Below the pieces are notes generated by a model. The model was not told the origin of the DNA. It searched no databases and saw only the letters and a list, made by a program, of their open reading frames with translations. The position numbers and the translations under genes were made by a program. From Candidatus Hydrogenedentota bacterium (GTDB lineage Bacteria; Hydrogenedentota; Hydrogenedentia; Hydrogenedentales; CAITNO01), in contig JAGPFE010000001.1 in NCBI GenBank assembly GCA_018056705.1, forward strand, positions 1 through 64,000: DNA of 64,000 nt, given 5' to 3'. Shown in pieces: positions 42,697 through 51,637 of this stretch (position 1 is the stretch's first letter; every line of letters starts with the position of its first letter).

Positions 42697-45357
42697 ATGA
42701 AGGCTTTTTACGTCGTGGGAACCCACTGGGACCGGGAGTGGTATGAACCTTTCCAGGAATTCCGCAGATGGCTGGTAGAACTGGTGGACGAACTGATGGG
42801 CCTCTGGGAGCGCGATCCGGCGTATGGTTGTTTTCACCTGGACGGCCAGACGGTGGTTCTCGAGGATTACCTGGAAATCCGGCCTGAGCGAAAGGATCGA
42901 TTGCTCTCCCTGATACGCGAAGGACGCCTGGTCGTCGGGCCCTGGTATAACCTGCCGGATGAGTGGCTGGTTTCCGGGGAGGCCCTCGTGAGAAACCTGC
43001 TTCGGGGAAAAAAAATATGTGAAACCTTGAACATTCCCCGGATGCATTTCATGTATACCCCGGACCAGTTTGGACATATCGCGGCGTTGCCGATGCTGGC
43101 CGCGCAATTCGGCCTGGAGGCGGGCATCTGCTGGCGAGGTACCCAGGATGAAACCCATCCCGCCCACTTCGCGTGGATCGGTCCGGATGGTTCGCGGGTG
43201 GCCTGGCACAAACTGATCGACAAGGGCAGTTACGCCGGGTTCGATTTCGGGGTGCGCCGCCCGTTGAAAGAAAGTGGTTACGATTTTTCAAAATTGCCCG
43301 GCCTGTTTGACGCATACTTTACGGAAGAGGCTGCCCGTTCCACCGTGCCCGTTGTGCTTATGCTGGACGCGGTGGATCACCAGCGCCCTGACCCGCGCAT
43401 GCCTGAGATTCTGGATGCCCTGCGAAAAGCCCGGCCGGACATCGCGTTTCACTGGGGTACCCTGGAAGAATTTGGCCGGGTAATCTCCGGTCACCTGAAC
43501 GCGTTACCCGAATGGCGGGGCGAATTGCGCCTGCCCTGCCGGGACGCTAACCGTTTCGCCCAGTACCTCATAACCCATACCCTGTCATCCCGGTACGACG
43601 TGAAGCGGGAGAACGATTATTGCCAGAGGTTGCTGGAATACTGGGCTGAACCGCTCAGCGTGCTGGAAACCATGGAGGGCAACACACAACCCCCGGGATT
43701 TCTGGACAAGGCATGGCAGTACCTCTTGAGGTGTCATCCTCATGATTCCATCTGCGGATGCAGTATTGACCAGGTGCACCGGGATATGCATTATCGCTTT
43801 GCCCAGGTCGAACAACTGGCTGAGGGTATTATCCGGCGCGCCATGGCCACAGTAGCAGGAGCGACCGCCGCGGCAGATTCCTGGAAAAGACTGGCGGTTC
43901 ACAATCCCCTCCCCCAGGATCGGAAAGGCGTGTATAACCTGGAAATTTTCATGCCCTCGGAGTTTGGGGAGGAATCGAAGACGGTCTTTCTGGATGGCCT
44001 CGCGACGGGCGAACGATTCAACCGCTTCCGGTTACGCGACCGGCAGGGCCGGGAAATTCCCTACCAGCATGTGCGCGTCAGCCGCCGACAGGAACGGAAG
44101 CGACTGAATGAACTGGGCAGGCTGGACACCGTGGTCGGGGATCTTTATGAAGTGGCCGCGGAAGTGGATCTGCCATCCTGCGGGTACACGACGGTGACCG
44201 TGGAGCCCTGCATGGAAGCTACCCGAACGTGGGGAACGTTGCTGACAGGCCCCATGGAAGCGGATAACGGTATTTTGCGGGTCAGCATAGGGACCCGGGG
44301 GGAACTCAGCGTGCTGCATCATTCCTCCGGTGTCGCGTACGAGGGCGGCTTACAGTACCAGGACCAGGCGGACGCCGGCGACGGCTGGACGTGGGGGCCC
44401 GTGCTCAATGACAGAGACATTCGCTCATATGGAAGCGAAGTGACGACCGGTATCGCTGAGAATGGCCCGTTACGGGTGACGTTTGAGGTTCGTCGTCGGC
44501 TGCGGGTGCCCGTGGAATTACTGTTTGGAGAGGAAGTCCGCCGGTCGGACGCGGGCACCGAACTGGAAATCGTGGACCGGGTGACCCTGCAGCGGGGTGA
44601 GCCCCTGGTTCGCGTGCGCACGGTGGTGCATAACTCGGCCCGAGATCACCGATTGCGGGTGTTGTTTCCTCATCCCTGGCAGGCCAGATGTTCTTTTGCT
44701 GATACGCCTTTCGCCCTGGTGGAAAGGCCGGCGAATCCCCCGGAAGGGGTCGGGACATGGCACGAACGGTGGAACGCCGAGACGGCGTTTACCACCTTTT
44801 TCGGCGTCGCGGGTGATTCGGGCGGGCTGGTCGTCATATCGGGCGGCGGGTTACATGAATACGCGTTCCTGAACGGGAGCGGCAGTCCGCTGGCCTTGAC
44901 GCTGTTTCGCGCGTTCCGGAAAACGGTGGGTAAACCCGAGGAAAAGGATGGCCAGTTACAGGGGCCGCTGGAATTTTCCTACGCGCTGTATCCCTTCGGG
45001 GGCAGGTTTAACCCTGTGGAGGCCTTCCGGCTGGCCGCGGAACTCCGGGTGCCTCCCAGGGCCCATGCGGTGCGGGAGGACGCGCCGGATTTCCGTTCTT
45101 TGCTGCGCCTGGAGTGTGGCGTGGCGGTGGTAACGGCAATCAAGCCCGCCGAAGATGGCAGGGGCGCGGTGATTCGATTCTGGAATCCCACGCCCGATAC
45201 GATCACGGATGGCTTCAGACTGGATCGGCCGTTCAAGGAAGTGTGGTTGTGCAGGATGGACGAAACGCCCCTGTGCGTTTTGCAGCCGGGGGACGGTTTT
45301 GTTCCGGTTCATATTGATCCCCATGGAACGGCTACCGTGAAATTCACGTGGGATTGA
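42697..45357 (+). CDS. Alpha-mannosidase, glycoside hydrolase family 38
   Basis: 886 residues, retaining zinc-dependent alpha-mannosidase. Zinc and substrate motifs: GTHWDREWY (His10, Asp12) at the N-terminus, nucleophile Asp123 in YTPDQFGH, and CHPHDSICGCSIDQVHRDM from residue 346. The alpha/alpha barrel ends near 410, and a beta-sandwich C-terminal half follows. There is no signal peptide, so it acts in the cytoplasm on imported mannosides. It is the last gene of the symporter run. A non-coding stretch of about 350 bp after it (45358-45708) holds one arm of an inverted repeat and a promoter. Confidence 0.94.
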   Translation: MKAFYVVGTHWDREWYEPFQEFRRWLVELVDELMGLWERDPAYGCFHLDGQTVVLEDYLEIRPERKDRLLSLIREGRLVVGPWYNLPDEWLVSGEALVRNLLRGKKICETLNIPRMHFMYTPDQFGHIAALPMLAAQFGLEAGICWRGTQDETHPAHFAWIGPDGSRVAWHKLIDKGSYAGFDFGVRRPLKESGYDFSKLPGLFDAYFTEEAARSTVPVVLMLDAVDHQRPDPRMPEILDALRKARPDIAFHWGTLEEFGRVISGHLNALPEWRGELRLPCRDANRFAQYLITHTLSSRYDVKRENDYCQRLLEYWAEPLSVLETMEGNTQPPGFLDKAWQYLLRCHPHDSICGCSIDQVHRDMHYRFAQVEQLAEGIIRRAMATVAGATAAADSWKRLAVHNPLPQDRKGVYNLEIFMPSEFGEESKTVFLDGLATGERFNRFRLRDRQGREIPYQHVRVSRRQERKRLNELGRLDTVVGDLYEVAAEVDLPSCGYTTVTVEPCMEATRTWGTLLTGPMEADNGILRVSIGTRGELSVLHHSSGVAYEGGLQYQDQADAGDGWTWGPVLNDRDIRSYGSEVTTGIAENGPLRVTFEVRRRLRVPVELLFGEEVRRSDAGTELEIVDRVTLQRGEPLVRVRTVVHNSARDHRLRVLFPHPWQARCSFADTPFALVERPANPPEGVGTWHERWNAETAFTTFFGVAGDSGGLVVISGGGLHEYAFLNGSGSPLALTLFRAFRKTVGKPEEKDGQLQGPLEFSYALYPFGGRFNPVEAFRLAAELRVPPRAHAVREDAPDFRSLLRLECGVAVVTAIKPAEDGRGAVIRFWNPTPDTITDGFRLDRPFKEVWLCRMDETPLCVLQPGDGFVPVHIDPHGTATVKFTWD

Positions 45358-45386
45358 CACGGGAAGTCCGCGTGCATTCAAGGTTC

Positions 45387-45558
45387 AGTCACGCGGTTCG
45401 GTTTGGCTGGATCTCGTGGATGCCTCTATCCCAAAGAGTATCAGCGAAGCGATTATTTTTCCGAAATGGAAGTGTGTCATTTCGAGCGAAGCGAGAAATC
45501 TTCTTCATCTCGCTTTTGAAAAGATTTCTCCTCACTTCGTTCGTCGAAATGACAAGAC
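45387..45558. repeat. Left arm of a long inverted repeat flanking the TPR gene
   Basis: About 172 bp starting AGTCACGCGGTTCGGTTTGG. Its reverse complement recurs at 46097-46280 with very few differences apart from a roughly 12-bp insertion. It contains a full copy of the palindromic repeat (45475-45554), here in the orientation TGTCATTTCGAGCGAAGCGA ... CGAAATGACA, plus about 88 bp of extra flank shared by both arms. Confidence 0.9.
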
Positions 45559-45622
45559 CTCACCCATCGAAAAGTACAACTTCACTTGAACTCAATACCT
45601 AGTCAAATTTTCCAAGTCGTGG

Positions 45623-45628
45623 TATAAT
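45623..45628 (+). promoter_or_regulatory. Extended -10 promoter of the TPR gene
   Basis: TGGTATAAT gives a perfect TATAAT with the extended -10 TG. A -35 is not obvious. A short perfect hairpin (AGGACC-GT-GGTCCT, 45664-45677) lies in the leader before the ATG. Confidence 0.6.
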
Positions 45629-45708
45629 ATTTCCAGTAGGGTAATAACAATTCCCTATCCGGCAGGACCGTGGTCCTTTCGGGTAGGACATTGACAGGGG
45701 GTTACGCC

Positions 45709-46062
45709 ATGAGCGGTGAGAGGGACCGGACGGGACAGCGGCATGACGCGCGGAAATGGCTGGACGCGGGGAAAGATGCCTACAACACGAGGGATTACTG
45801 TAAAGCGGAGGTGCTGTTCCGGAGGGCACTCGCGGAAGACCCCGGGTATGGACGGGCACACTATTATCTTGGCAACACGCTGTATAAGTTGAATCGGCAG
45901 GGTGAAGCCTTGGAATGCTGGCAGAAAACGGTCCTTTTGGATCCCAAGTCAGAATCCGCGGAAAAAGCCCGGAAAAAGATTGAAATGATCGACGCGCAGC
46001 AGGCCCGGCTGAGCAGCCAGATGGTGCAAGATATCCAGGAGCGCCGGAATTTGCGGCCATAA
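45709..46062 (+). CDS. Small TPR protein within an inverted-repeat-bounded cassette
   Basis: 117 residues with two tetratricopeptide repeats: ARKWLDAGKDAYNTRDYCKA followed by EVLFRRALAEDP, then AHYYLGNTLYKLNRQGEALE followed by CWQKTVLLDP. A charged C-terminal helix follows. No signal peptide. The frame opens at a GTG at 45670, but the ATG at 45709 has AGGGG 8 nt upstream. It is the only gene between the two inverted arms (45387-45558 and 46097-46280). Probably a protein-interaction adaptor. The PilT-like ATPase downstream is transcribed the same way but has its own promoter. Confidence 0.78.
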   Translation: MSGERDRTGQRHDARKWLDAGKDAYNTRDYCKAEVLFRRALAEDPGYGRAHYYLGNTLYKLNRQGEALECWQKTVLLDPKSESAEKARKKIEMIDAQQARLSSQMVQDIQERRNLRP

Positions 46063-46096
46063 CGCGATTCGTGTGTGTTCCTGAGGGAGGGAAAGA

Positions 46097-46280
46097 GTCT
46101 TGTCATTTCGACGAACGAAGTGAGGAGAAATCTTTTCAAAAGCGAGAATTTTGTAAGGATGAAAAAGATTTATCGCTTCGCTCGAAATGACACACTTCCA
46201 TTTCGGAAAAATAATCGCTTCGCTGATACTCTTTGGGATAGAGGCATCCACGAGATCCAGCCAAACCGAACCGCGTGACT
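46097..46280. repeat. Right arm of the long inverted repeat flanking the TPR gene
   Basis: Reverse complement of 45387-45558, ending CCAAACCGAACCGCGTGACT. It includes a palindromic element at 46101-46192 (left arm TGTCATTTCGACGAACGAAG, right arm TCGCTTCGCTCGAAATGACA). Both arms share sequence well beyond the palindrome, including TGATACTCTTTGGGATAGAG. Confidence 0.9.
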
Positions 46281-46321
46281 TACAATGGATCGCACATCTG
46301 CCATGGGCAAGGGGATGCCAT

Positions 46322-46350
46322 TTGCGCCATCCCGGAAGACCGGGTATGAT
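46322..46350 (+). promoter_or_regulatory. Sigma-70 promoter of the PilT-like gene
   Basis: TTGCGC (46322-46327), 17 bp, TATGAT (46345-46350), about 57 bp before the ATG. Confidence 0.6.
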
Positions 46351-46406
46351 TAGGGCAATATGAGCGAACCTTGAACGTGGCGCGTGGCCGAGATAAGGGA
46401 TAGCGT

Positions 46407-47915
46407 ATGGCGTCATTCGTACTGGGCACCGGGCAGCGTCAGACTGTTCGTAACGTACTGCGCCTTACGGAGGGGGTAATCGTCAAAACTGAGGGGAATC
46501 CCCGTGCGATCCGTTTATGGACAGACTGGCTTGAAATCGAAGCGAGGCGGAGCGATTACCGGGGTGATTTCGAGTTCTATCATCTGCGACTAAATTCCGA
46601 AAAGAAGGAAGAACGGGAAAATCTGGAAAAAATCGCCGCGGAATTTCCGGATCTGTTTGAACTAGGCGAAGGCGAGGACGGCGAATTGCTCGTCTGGTGT
46701 CCCAAGCGGAAAGATAGTTTTTCTCCCCGGGTTCTGGAGGCGATGAACAAACTGAGCATCGCCATAAAACTACCCGAAGTATGGCACGCAGAGGGTAGCG
46801 ATTTCCGGATAGATCCCATCAGCGTGGAGATGCTGTTCCATGCCATGGTGCAATACAGGGCGAGCGACCTGCACCTCTCCCCCGGGCTCAATCCCGTGTT
46901 CCGGATAGACAATGAGACCCGGCATTCCGAGTTGTTGAGTCCCCTTTCTGCCGCGCAGATCCGGGAACTGGTCCGGCAGATTGCCCCGCTTGGATTCTGG
47001 GAGGAGTTCGAACAGTACAAGCAGACCAGTTTCAGTTTTCACCAGGCTGGGGTAGGTTATGCCCGCGTTTCCGCGTTTATCAAGAATGGAGCTCCGCATT
47101 GCACCTTCAGGTTCCTGCCGGAAAAAATTCCTTCCTTTGAAGAATTGAATGTACCACCCGAGCAGATGCGCCAGTTGGCCATGACGCACCGGGGGCTGAT
47201 CCTGGTGACCGGGATGACCGGTAGCGGCAAAACGACCACGGTGGCGGCCCTGATCGACTGGATCAACGCGAACCGGTCGGTGCATATTCTTACCATCGAG
47301 AATCCCGTGGAGTACGTGCACGTCAACAAGAAATCCATTATTTCGCAACGAAATCTTGGGGCCGACGTGGGCTCCTTCAGCGAGGCGATTACCGGGGCCT
47401 TGCGACATGACCCGGACGTGATCCTGATCGGTGAAATGCGGGACCCCGATACCATTCGCGCGGCGATCAATGCCGCGGCCACGGGACATCTCGTTATCAG
47501 TACGCTGCATTCAAATACGTCGGCTGAAGTAGTCAACCGGGTGGTGAGTTTCTTTGATCCCAGCGAACGGGACCTGGTTCGTTTACAGTTGCGCGACTGC
47601 CTGCGCGCGGTGATCTGCCAGCGGCTGGTACCCCGCAAGGGCGGCGGCCGCATCCCCGCGCTGGAATTTCTTTTCAACGACATCAAGCCAATCAATGACG
47701 GCATCCTGAAGGGCGACACCGATCTCATCCGTATCGGCATGCAGCAGACGGTTTCTCACTCGGTACTGTTTGAGCAGTACCTGCACCGACTGTACAAGGA
47801 AGGAAAGATTGAACTGGACGTGGCCCGGGAATTCGCCACGGACGTCAGCATTCTGGACCAGTTGCTGATCGGCACGTATTCGGTGCCCCGACTGGACAGC
47901 ATCAAGGGCGGCTGA
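46407..47915 (+). CDS. PilT/GspE-family secretion or retraction ATPase with N-terminal extension
   Basis: 502 residues. Residues 1-135 are a charged extension not found in standard PilT (about 345 residues). From about 140 the protein follows PilT: LFHAMVQYRASDLHLSPG, Walker A GMTGSGKTTT (about 269-278), Asp box TIENPVEY, Walker B DVILIGEMRDPDTIR, and the His box HLVISTLHSNTSAEVVNRVV. The LGxxxGYP-like C-terminal ending differs from PilT. It is probably a hexameric ATPase powering type IV pilus retraction or a related machine. No pilin or pil genes are adjacent; it lies between the TPR cassette and a convergent ExeA-like ATPase. Confidence 0.88.
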   Translation: MASFVLGTGQRQTVRNVLRLTEGVIVKTEGNPRAIRLWTDWLEIEARRSDYRGDFEFYHLRLNSEKKEERENLEKIAAEFPDLFELGEGEDGELLVWCPKRKDSFSPRVLEAMNKLSIAIKLPEVWHAEGSDFRIDPISVEMLFHAMVQYRASDLHLSPGLNPVFRIDNETRHSELLSPLSAAQIRELVRQIAPLGFWEEFEQYKQTSFSFHQAGVGYARVSAFIKNGAPHCTFRFLPEKIPSFEELNVPPEQMRQLAMTHRGLILVTGMTGSGKTTTVAALIDWINANRSVHILTIENPVEYVHVNKKSIISQRNLGADVGSFSEAITGALRHDPDVILIGEMRDPDTIRAAINAAATGHLVISTLHSNTSAEVVNRVVSFFDPSERDLVRLQLRDCLRAVICQRLVPRKGGGRIPALEFLFNDIKPINDGILKGDTDLIRIGMQQTVSHSVLFEQYLHRLYKEGKIELDVAREFATDVSILDQLLIGTYSVPRLDSIKGG

Positions 47916-47926
47916 TCCCCAGTCCC

Positions 47927-48169
47927 CTATTCTTCGGGTTCTCTCGGCTGTTCCTCCAGTTCGTGGAGCAACACCTCCGCCTCCATCAGGCTGCTGATCA
48001 TGGAATTGCCGGAGGGAGGGGCCGGCCGGCGGGATATTGCCGGGAGCGTGGACGCGGCGTCCAGCGGGGCGAATCCCGAAAGGAACAGGAACTGGCGGGG
48101 ATCCCGAAGGTCGATGTCCGGGGGAATGCCCGGGTTGAGTCTCGTCGCGTCGTGTCCGGGGGTATTCAT
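47927..48169 (-). CDS. Small hypothetical protein coupled to the ExeA-like ATPase
   Basis: 80 residues, starting MNTPGHDATRLNPGIPPDID and ending in an acidic tail (LLHELEEQPREPEE). It begins 4 nt after the ExeA-like stop, so coupling is likely. Rich in Pro, Asp and Glu, no membrane helix or motif. The same-strand placement and the absence of a better ORF on the other strand support it, but short length limits confidence. Confidence 0.5.
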   Translation of the reverse strand: MNTPGHDATRLNPGIPPDIDLRDPRQFLFLSGFAPLDAASTLPAISRRPAPPSGNSMISSLMEAEVLLHELEEQPREPEE

Positions 48170-48173
48170 CAGG

Positions 48174-49247
48174 TTATTCCCGTTTCATTTTGCGTTGTTC
48201 GGCGGCCCTGAGCAGCAATTCCGCCGCCCGCCGATCCCGCGAAGAGGTGACTTCCCGGGAAGGCGCTTCCGGCACGATCGTTGGCGAGGGACTTTTACGG
48301 TCGGAAGGTTCAGCGGGAACGGTAGCGCGCCCAGACGGGGGGATGCCTCTTCCGGTTCTTTCCTGGTCGAACCGCAGGAGGGTCATGGCCAGTTGTTCCC
48401 GGGCTTCCGTGTCGAACCGGGGGTCCTCCGCAAGGGCCTCCACCACAAGGCTCCCGTCGATCATTGTTCGTTTTCGGTCGATCGCGTAATCCAGCGCCAG
48501 GCGACAGGCATGGATGGCCGGACGGATGAGCCCCCGGGACCAGGCGTGTATCGCCGCGATGGCATCCAATTCAAACCGGGCGTTACCCGCCCGATTTGAG
48601 ACTTCCGCCGTTTTCATCCGCCAGTCGATGATCTGGGCCAGGTCTTCCCGGGAAATCGGGGGAACGCGGGCTGTCCACCCGGCCAGGTCAAGATATTCCG
48701 TGGCGGACCGTAACGCTTCCAGCCATCCCGGCCGCGCGAAACAGAGCGTCGTCAGGGGCTTGTGCGTTGGCATTTCCAGGCGCGCCAGCAACCGTAACGC
48801 CTCCAGCGCTCCCCGGCGTACCAGCAGGTGAGCGTCGTCGATCAGCAGGAGGGCGCGACAGGTCTGGGGCAACCGGGCCAGGAAATCATACAGCGCGTCC
48901 AGTTCGGCGGTATCCCCGGTTCCCGTTACGGGCAGCCCGAACTGGCGCGCGGCCCGACCGACAAGGTCGATACCGGTCCATCCGGAGTGGGTGTTGCCAA
49001 TGACGGCAACCCGGTAGCGTTCCGGCGAAGCGAGGGCGGTTATGGCTATTTTGCGGCACAGCATGGACTTGCCGCTCCCGGCGTCGCCAAACACGATTCC
49101 AAGGCCGAGGCCCTGGTCTACCGTGTTCCAGGCGCCCCGAAGTACACCCCGCAGGCCGGCGGGCGCGAAGAAGTAGATCGGATTGGCCACCGGCAGGAAA
49201 GGATGTTCTTTCATGGTCCAGATCGCGGTTCTGTCTATGATCTGCAT
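48174..49247 (-). CDS. ExeA/GspA-like AAA ATPase
   Basis: 357 residues. After MKEHPFLPVANPIYFF, typical of the ExeA family (PF....P..FF), come Walker A FGDAGSGKSM, Walker B ALLLIDDAHLL and a sensor-like LTTLCFARPGW. A C-terminal helical domain and a Pro/Ser/Arg-rich tail of about 90 residues follow. Unlike Aeromonas ExeA there is no membrane helix or peptidoglycan-binding domain. The frame opens at 49304, but GGGAG 6 nt before the ATG at 49247 is decisive. It may help assemble a secretin or pilus complex through the cell wall, fitting the nearby PilT-like ATPase. It diverges from the FHA regulator. Confidence 0.83.
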   Translation of the reverse strand: MQIIDRTAIWTMKEHPFLPVANPIYFFAPAGLRGVLRGAWNTVDQGLGLGIVFGDAGSGKSMLCRKIAITALASPERYRVAVIGNTHSGWTGIDLVGRAARQFGLPVTGTGDTAELDALYDFLARLPQTCRALLLIDDAHLLVRRGALEALRLLARLEMPTHKPLTTLCFARPGWLEALRSATEYLDLAGWTARVPPISREDLAQIIDWRMKTAEVSNRAGNARFELDAIAAIHAWSRGLIRPAIHACRLALDYAIDRKRTMIDGSLVVEALAEDPRFDTEAREQLAMTLLRFDQERTGRGIPPSGRATVPAEPSDRKSPSPTIVPEAPSREVTSSRDRRAAELLLRAAEQRKMKRE

Positions 49248-49290
49248 GGGGAACTCCCGTCCGGTGAAGTTTTTATCGCGGAAATCATGG

Positions 49291-49296
49291 TATAAC
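49291..49296 (+). promoter_or_regulatory. Possible extended -10 promoter for the FHA-HD-GYP gene
   Basis: TGGTATAAC lies about 49 bp before the ATG, in the space between divergent genes. No matching -35. Confidence 0.4.
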
Positions 49297-49344
49297 AATA
49301 ACAAATCATGGATTTATAACTGGAATGGAGTCGACGGTGGAATC

Positions 49345-51114
49345 ATGAACATTGTGGTGGTGCTCGCAGGTTCTCTCAAGGGGAAGACGTTCTCTTTCGA
49401 GGATGAAATTACCATAGGCAGGGCCCCGGACAATATCATCCAACTGGATGACATGCAGGTTTCCCGCAAGCACGCGAAGATCATACGAACCCAAAACGGG
49501 TTTTTGATCCGGGATCTGGGGAGTGGAAACGGAACGTTCGTGCGTAACCGCCGGGTGTCGGAGTGCATGCTGGAAAACGGCGATATCATCCAGATCGGTC
49601 GCCAGCAACTCAAGTTCCGGTTCGCGAACACGGACGATGAGATCGACCAGTTGTTCGGTCATGCCGTCGATGAGTTCAATGATCCGGATGTCGCAAAAGG
49701 GGTTTCTTCCGCCCGTCAGGCGCTGGTTGCCGGAAAAGCGGCTTCGGAGGCTGGGCCTGGAGATGAGACGGACTTGTTCGAATCTTCAGACCCGAAGATG
49801 GTATACCAGACGTTTTTCACCATTCCCGGCAAGGCAGCAACAGATCATGAGGCGCGGGAAATCCAGCGACGTCTCCAGGCGGTCTACGCTGCCAACGAGG
49901 CCATCGCGAGCGCCCGGGAACTCAGCCGGGTTTTTGAAACCGTTCTAAACCAGGTGTTTCGCCTGCTGGACGCGAGCAACGGCGTCATCCTGCTCAAAAA
50001 ACCGGAAGAAAATGACCTGTATCCGGCGTACGAAAAATGCGCGGAATCCAGTTCGAGCGTTTCCTATAGTCATACCATCGTGGACCGGGCTTTCCAGCAT
50101 GGCGAAGCGGTTATTACCAACGACGCCTTCGACGATTCCCGGTTTCGCGCAGGGGTCAGCATCATCGCGCATAACATCCGTTCCGCCATTTGCGCACCGC
50201 TGTTGCACCAGTCGGAATGCCTTGGCGTTATCTACGTGGACAGCCACGGCCGGCAGAACGCGTTCACGGATTCGGATCTTCAACTGCTGGTGGCCCTGGC
50301 CGGACCCGCGGCCACGGCCATAAAAAACGCCCAGTATTTCGAATTGTTGCAGCAGGCTTACGAAGACACGCTGGTGGTGCTGGCGAACGCCATTGAATTG
50401 CGGGACCATTACACGGTGGGACATACCTGGCGGGTGACCCATTTCGCCATGGCGATCGCCCGGGAACTGGGCTGGAATGAAGAGAAATTGAAGGAAGTCC
50501 GCATGGGCGGCGTGATGCATGACGTCGGCAAGATCGCCGTGGACAATGCCATTCTCAGCAAGGCCGGTCCCTTGACCGACGAAGAGTTTGCCAAGATGAA
50601 AGTGCATCCCGAGCGAGGGGCTGATCTTTTACGGGACGTAAAGGTCTTGCAGCCTCTTATTCCCTACTGCCTGTATCACCACGAGCGCTGGGATGGGAAA
50701 GGATACCCCTTCGGGTTAAAAGGAGAAGACATACCCATTGAAGGCCGACTGATCGCGGTGGCGGACGCCTTTGACGCCATGACCAGCACGCGTCCCTATC
50801 GCAAGGGCCTTCCCCCTGACGTGGCTTTCAAGGAAATCATTAAAGGTCGTGGGGTGCAGTTTGATCCAGAGATCGTGGACGCCCTGATCTTGAGTTACCA
50901 GAAAGGACATATTGACGCCATTCTGCAGGATTTCTATGCCAAGGAATCGCGAAGCCTGTCCTGTCCGTTCTGCAGCACCTATATCCGTCTTGACGATCAC
51001 ATGAAAGTGGACGAGATTATCGAGTGTCATGTATGCCATCGCAAGATAAGAATAAAAGAGGGTGAAGGCCGTTTCTTCGGTGAACTGATTCCCCTCGTGG
51101 CGGGGAAAAAATAA
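49345..51114 (+). CDS. FHA-GAF-HD-GYP regulator with C-terminal zinc ribbon
   Basis: 589 residues. The N-terminal FHA domain (1-100) has GRAPDN at 25-30, SRKHAKI and LGSGNGTFV, so it should bind phosphothreonine peptides. A GAF domain follows (about 185-330: AIASARELSRVFETVLNQVF, CAPLLHQSECLGVIYVDS). The HD-GYP phosphodiesterase (about 345-520) has MHDVGKIAVDN (His-Asp near 392) and HHERWDGKGYPFG near 445; with its GYP motif it should hydrolyse cyclic di-GMP. The C-terminus has CPFC and CHVC pairs about 25 residues apart, a probable zinc ribbon. The frame opens at 49183; the ATG at 49345 starts the FHA fold directly. It likely links Ser/Thr kinase signalling to c-di-GMP and pili. Confidence 0.9.
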   Translation: MNIVVVLAGSLKGKTFSFEDEITIGRAPDNIIQLDDMQVSRKHAKIIRTQNGFLIRDLGSGNGTFVRNRRVSECMLENGDIIQIGRQQLKFRFANTDDEIDQLFGHAVDEFNDPDVAKGVSSARQALVAGKAASEAGPGDETDLFESSDPKMVYQTFFTIPGKAATDHEAREIQRRLQAVYAANEAIASARELSRVFETVLNQVFRLLDASNGVILLKKPEENDLYPAYEKCAESSSSVSYSHTIVDRAFQHGEAVITNDAFDDSRFRAGVSIIAHNIRSAICAPLLHQSECLGVIYVDSHGRQNAFTDSDLQLLVALAGPAATAIKNAQYFELLQQAYEDTLVVLANAIELRDHYTVGHTWRVTHFAMAIARELGWNEEKLKEVRMGGVMHDVGKIAVDNAILSKAGPLTDEEFAKMKVHPERGADLLRDVKVLQPLIPYCLYHHERWDGKGYPFGLKGEDIPIEGRLIAVADAFDAMTSTRPYRKGLPPDVAFKEIIKGRGVQFDPEIVDALILSYQKGHIDAILQDFYAKESRSLSCPFCSTYIRLDDHMKVDEIIECHVCHRKIRIKEGEGRFFGELIPLVAGKK

Positions 51115-51130
51115 GGTCTCCTGAAGGCGG

Positions 51131-51514
51131 TCAGCCGTTACCGACCTCAAGAATGCCTTCTGAAACCGCCTGGCGTACCTTGTGTTCCAGTTCGATCATG
51201 CGGATGGGTTTCTGAAGGACTTCCAGGAAACCGGCCTCATGCAATCTTTCGGCGTCTCCCGCGTAGCCACTCAACATGATAATGGGCACGTCAGGATGCA
51301 GCACGCGGATTCTGCTGGCCGTTTCCGCTCCGTCTATGCCAGGCATGACCAGATCCATGGTGATTACGTCATACCGTTTCAAAGCGCAACGTTCCAGGGC
51401 CACTTCCCCATTTTCCGCCGTGTCCACGTGAAACCCCCGCATGGTAAACCATCGCGACAGGGCCTCCCTCAAGCGCGAGTCATCATCGACCACCAGCAAT
51501 GAATAACACTTCAT
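51131..51514 (-). CDS. Single-domain response regulator
   Basis: 127 residues, receiver domain only. The acidic pocket Asp10-12 is in LLVVDDDSRLREAL, phosphorylation site Asp54 in VITMDLVMPGIDG, Ser82 in IIMLSGYAGDAE, and Lys102 in LQKPIRM. There is no output domain, as in CheY-like or stand-alone regulators. The frame opens at 51583, but the ATG at 51514 gives the standard start. It is convergent with the HD-GYP regulator, which may be a functional partner; its kinase is not in the window. Confidence 0.9.
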   Translation of the reverse strand: MKCYSLLVVDDDSRLREALSRWFTMRGFHVDTAENGEVALERCALKRYDVITMDLVMPGIDGAETASRIRVLHPDVPIIMLSGYAGDAERLHEAGFLEVLQKPIRMIELEHKVRQAVSEGILEVGNG

Positions 51515-51637
51515 ATTCACGACCCTGATCCATTGCAGCCCCGAAACATGGAAAATTTTAACAAAAACGACCGCCATTTTCAATATGTTGTACTGATTTT
51601 TTTCAAATTCGCAATAAATCGATTGAAAGCAGTTTTA

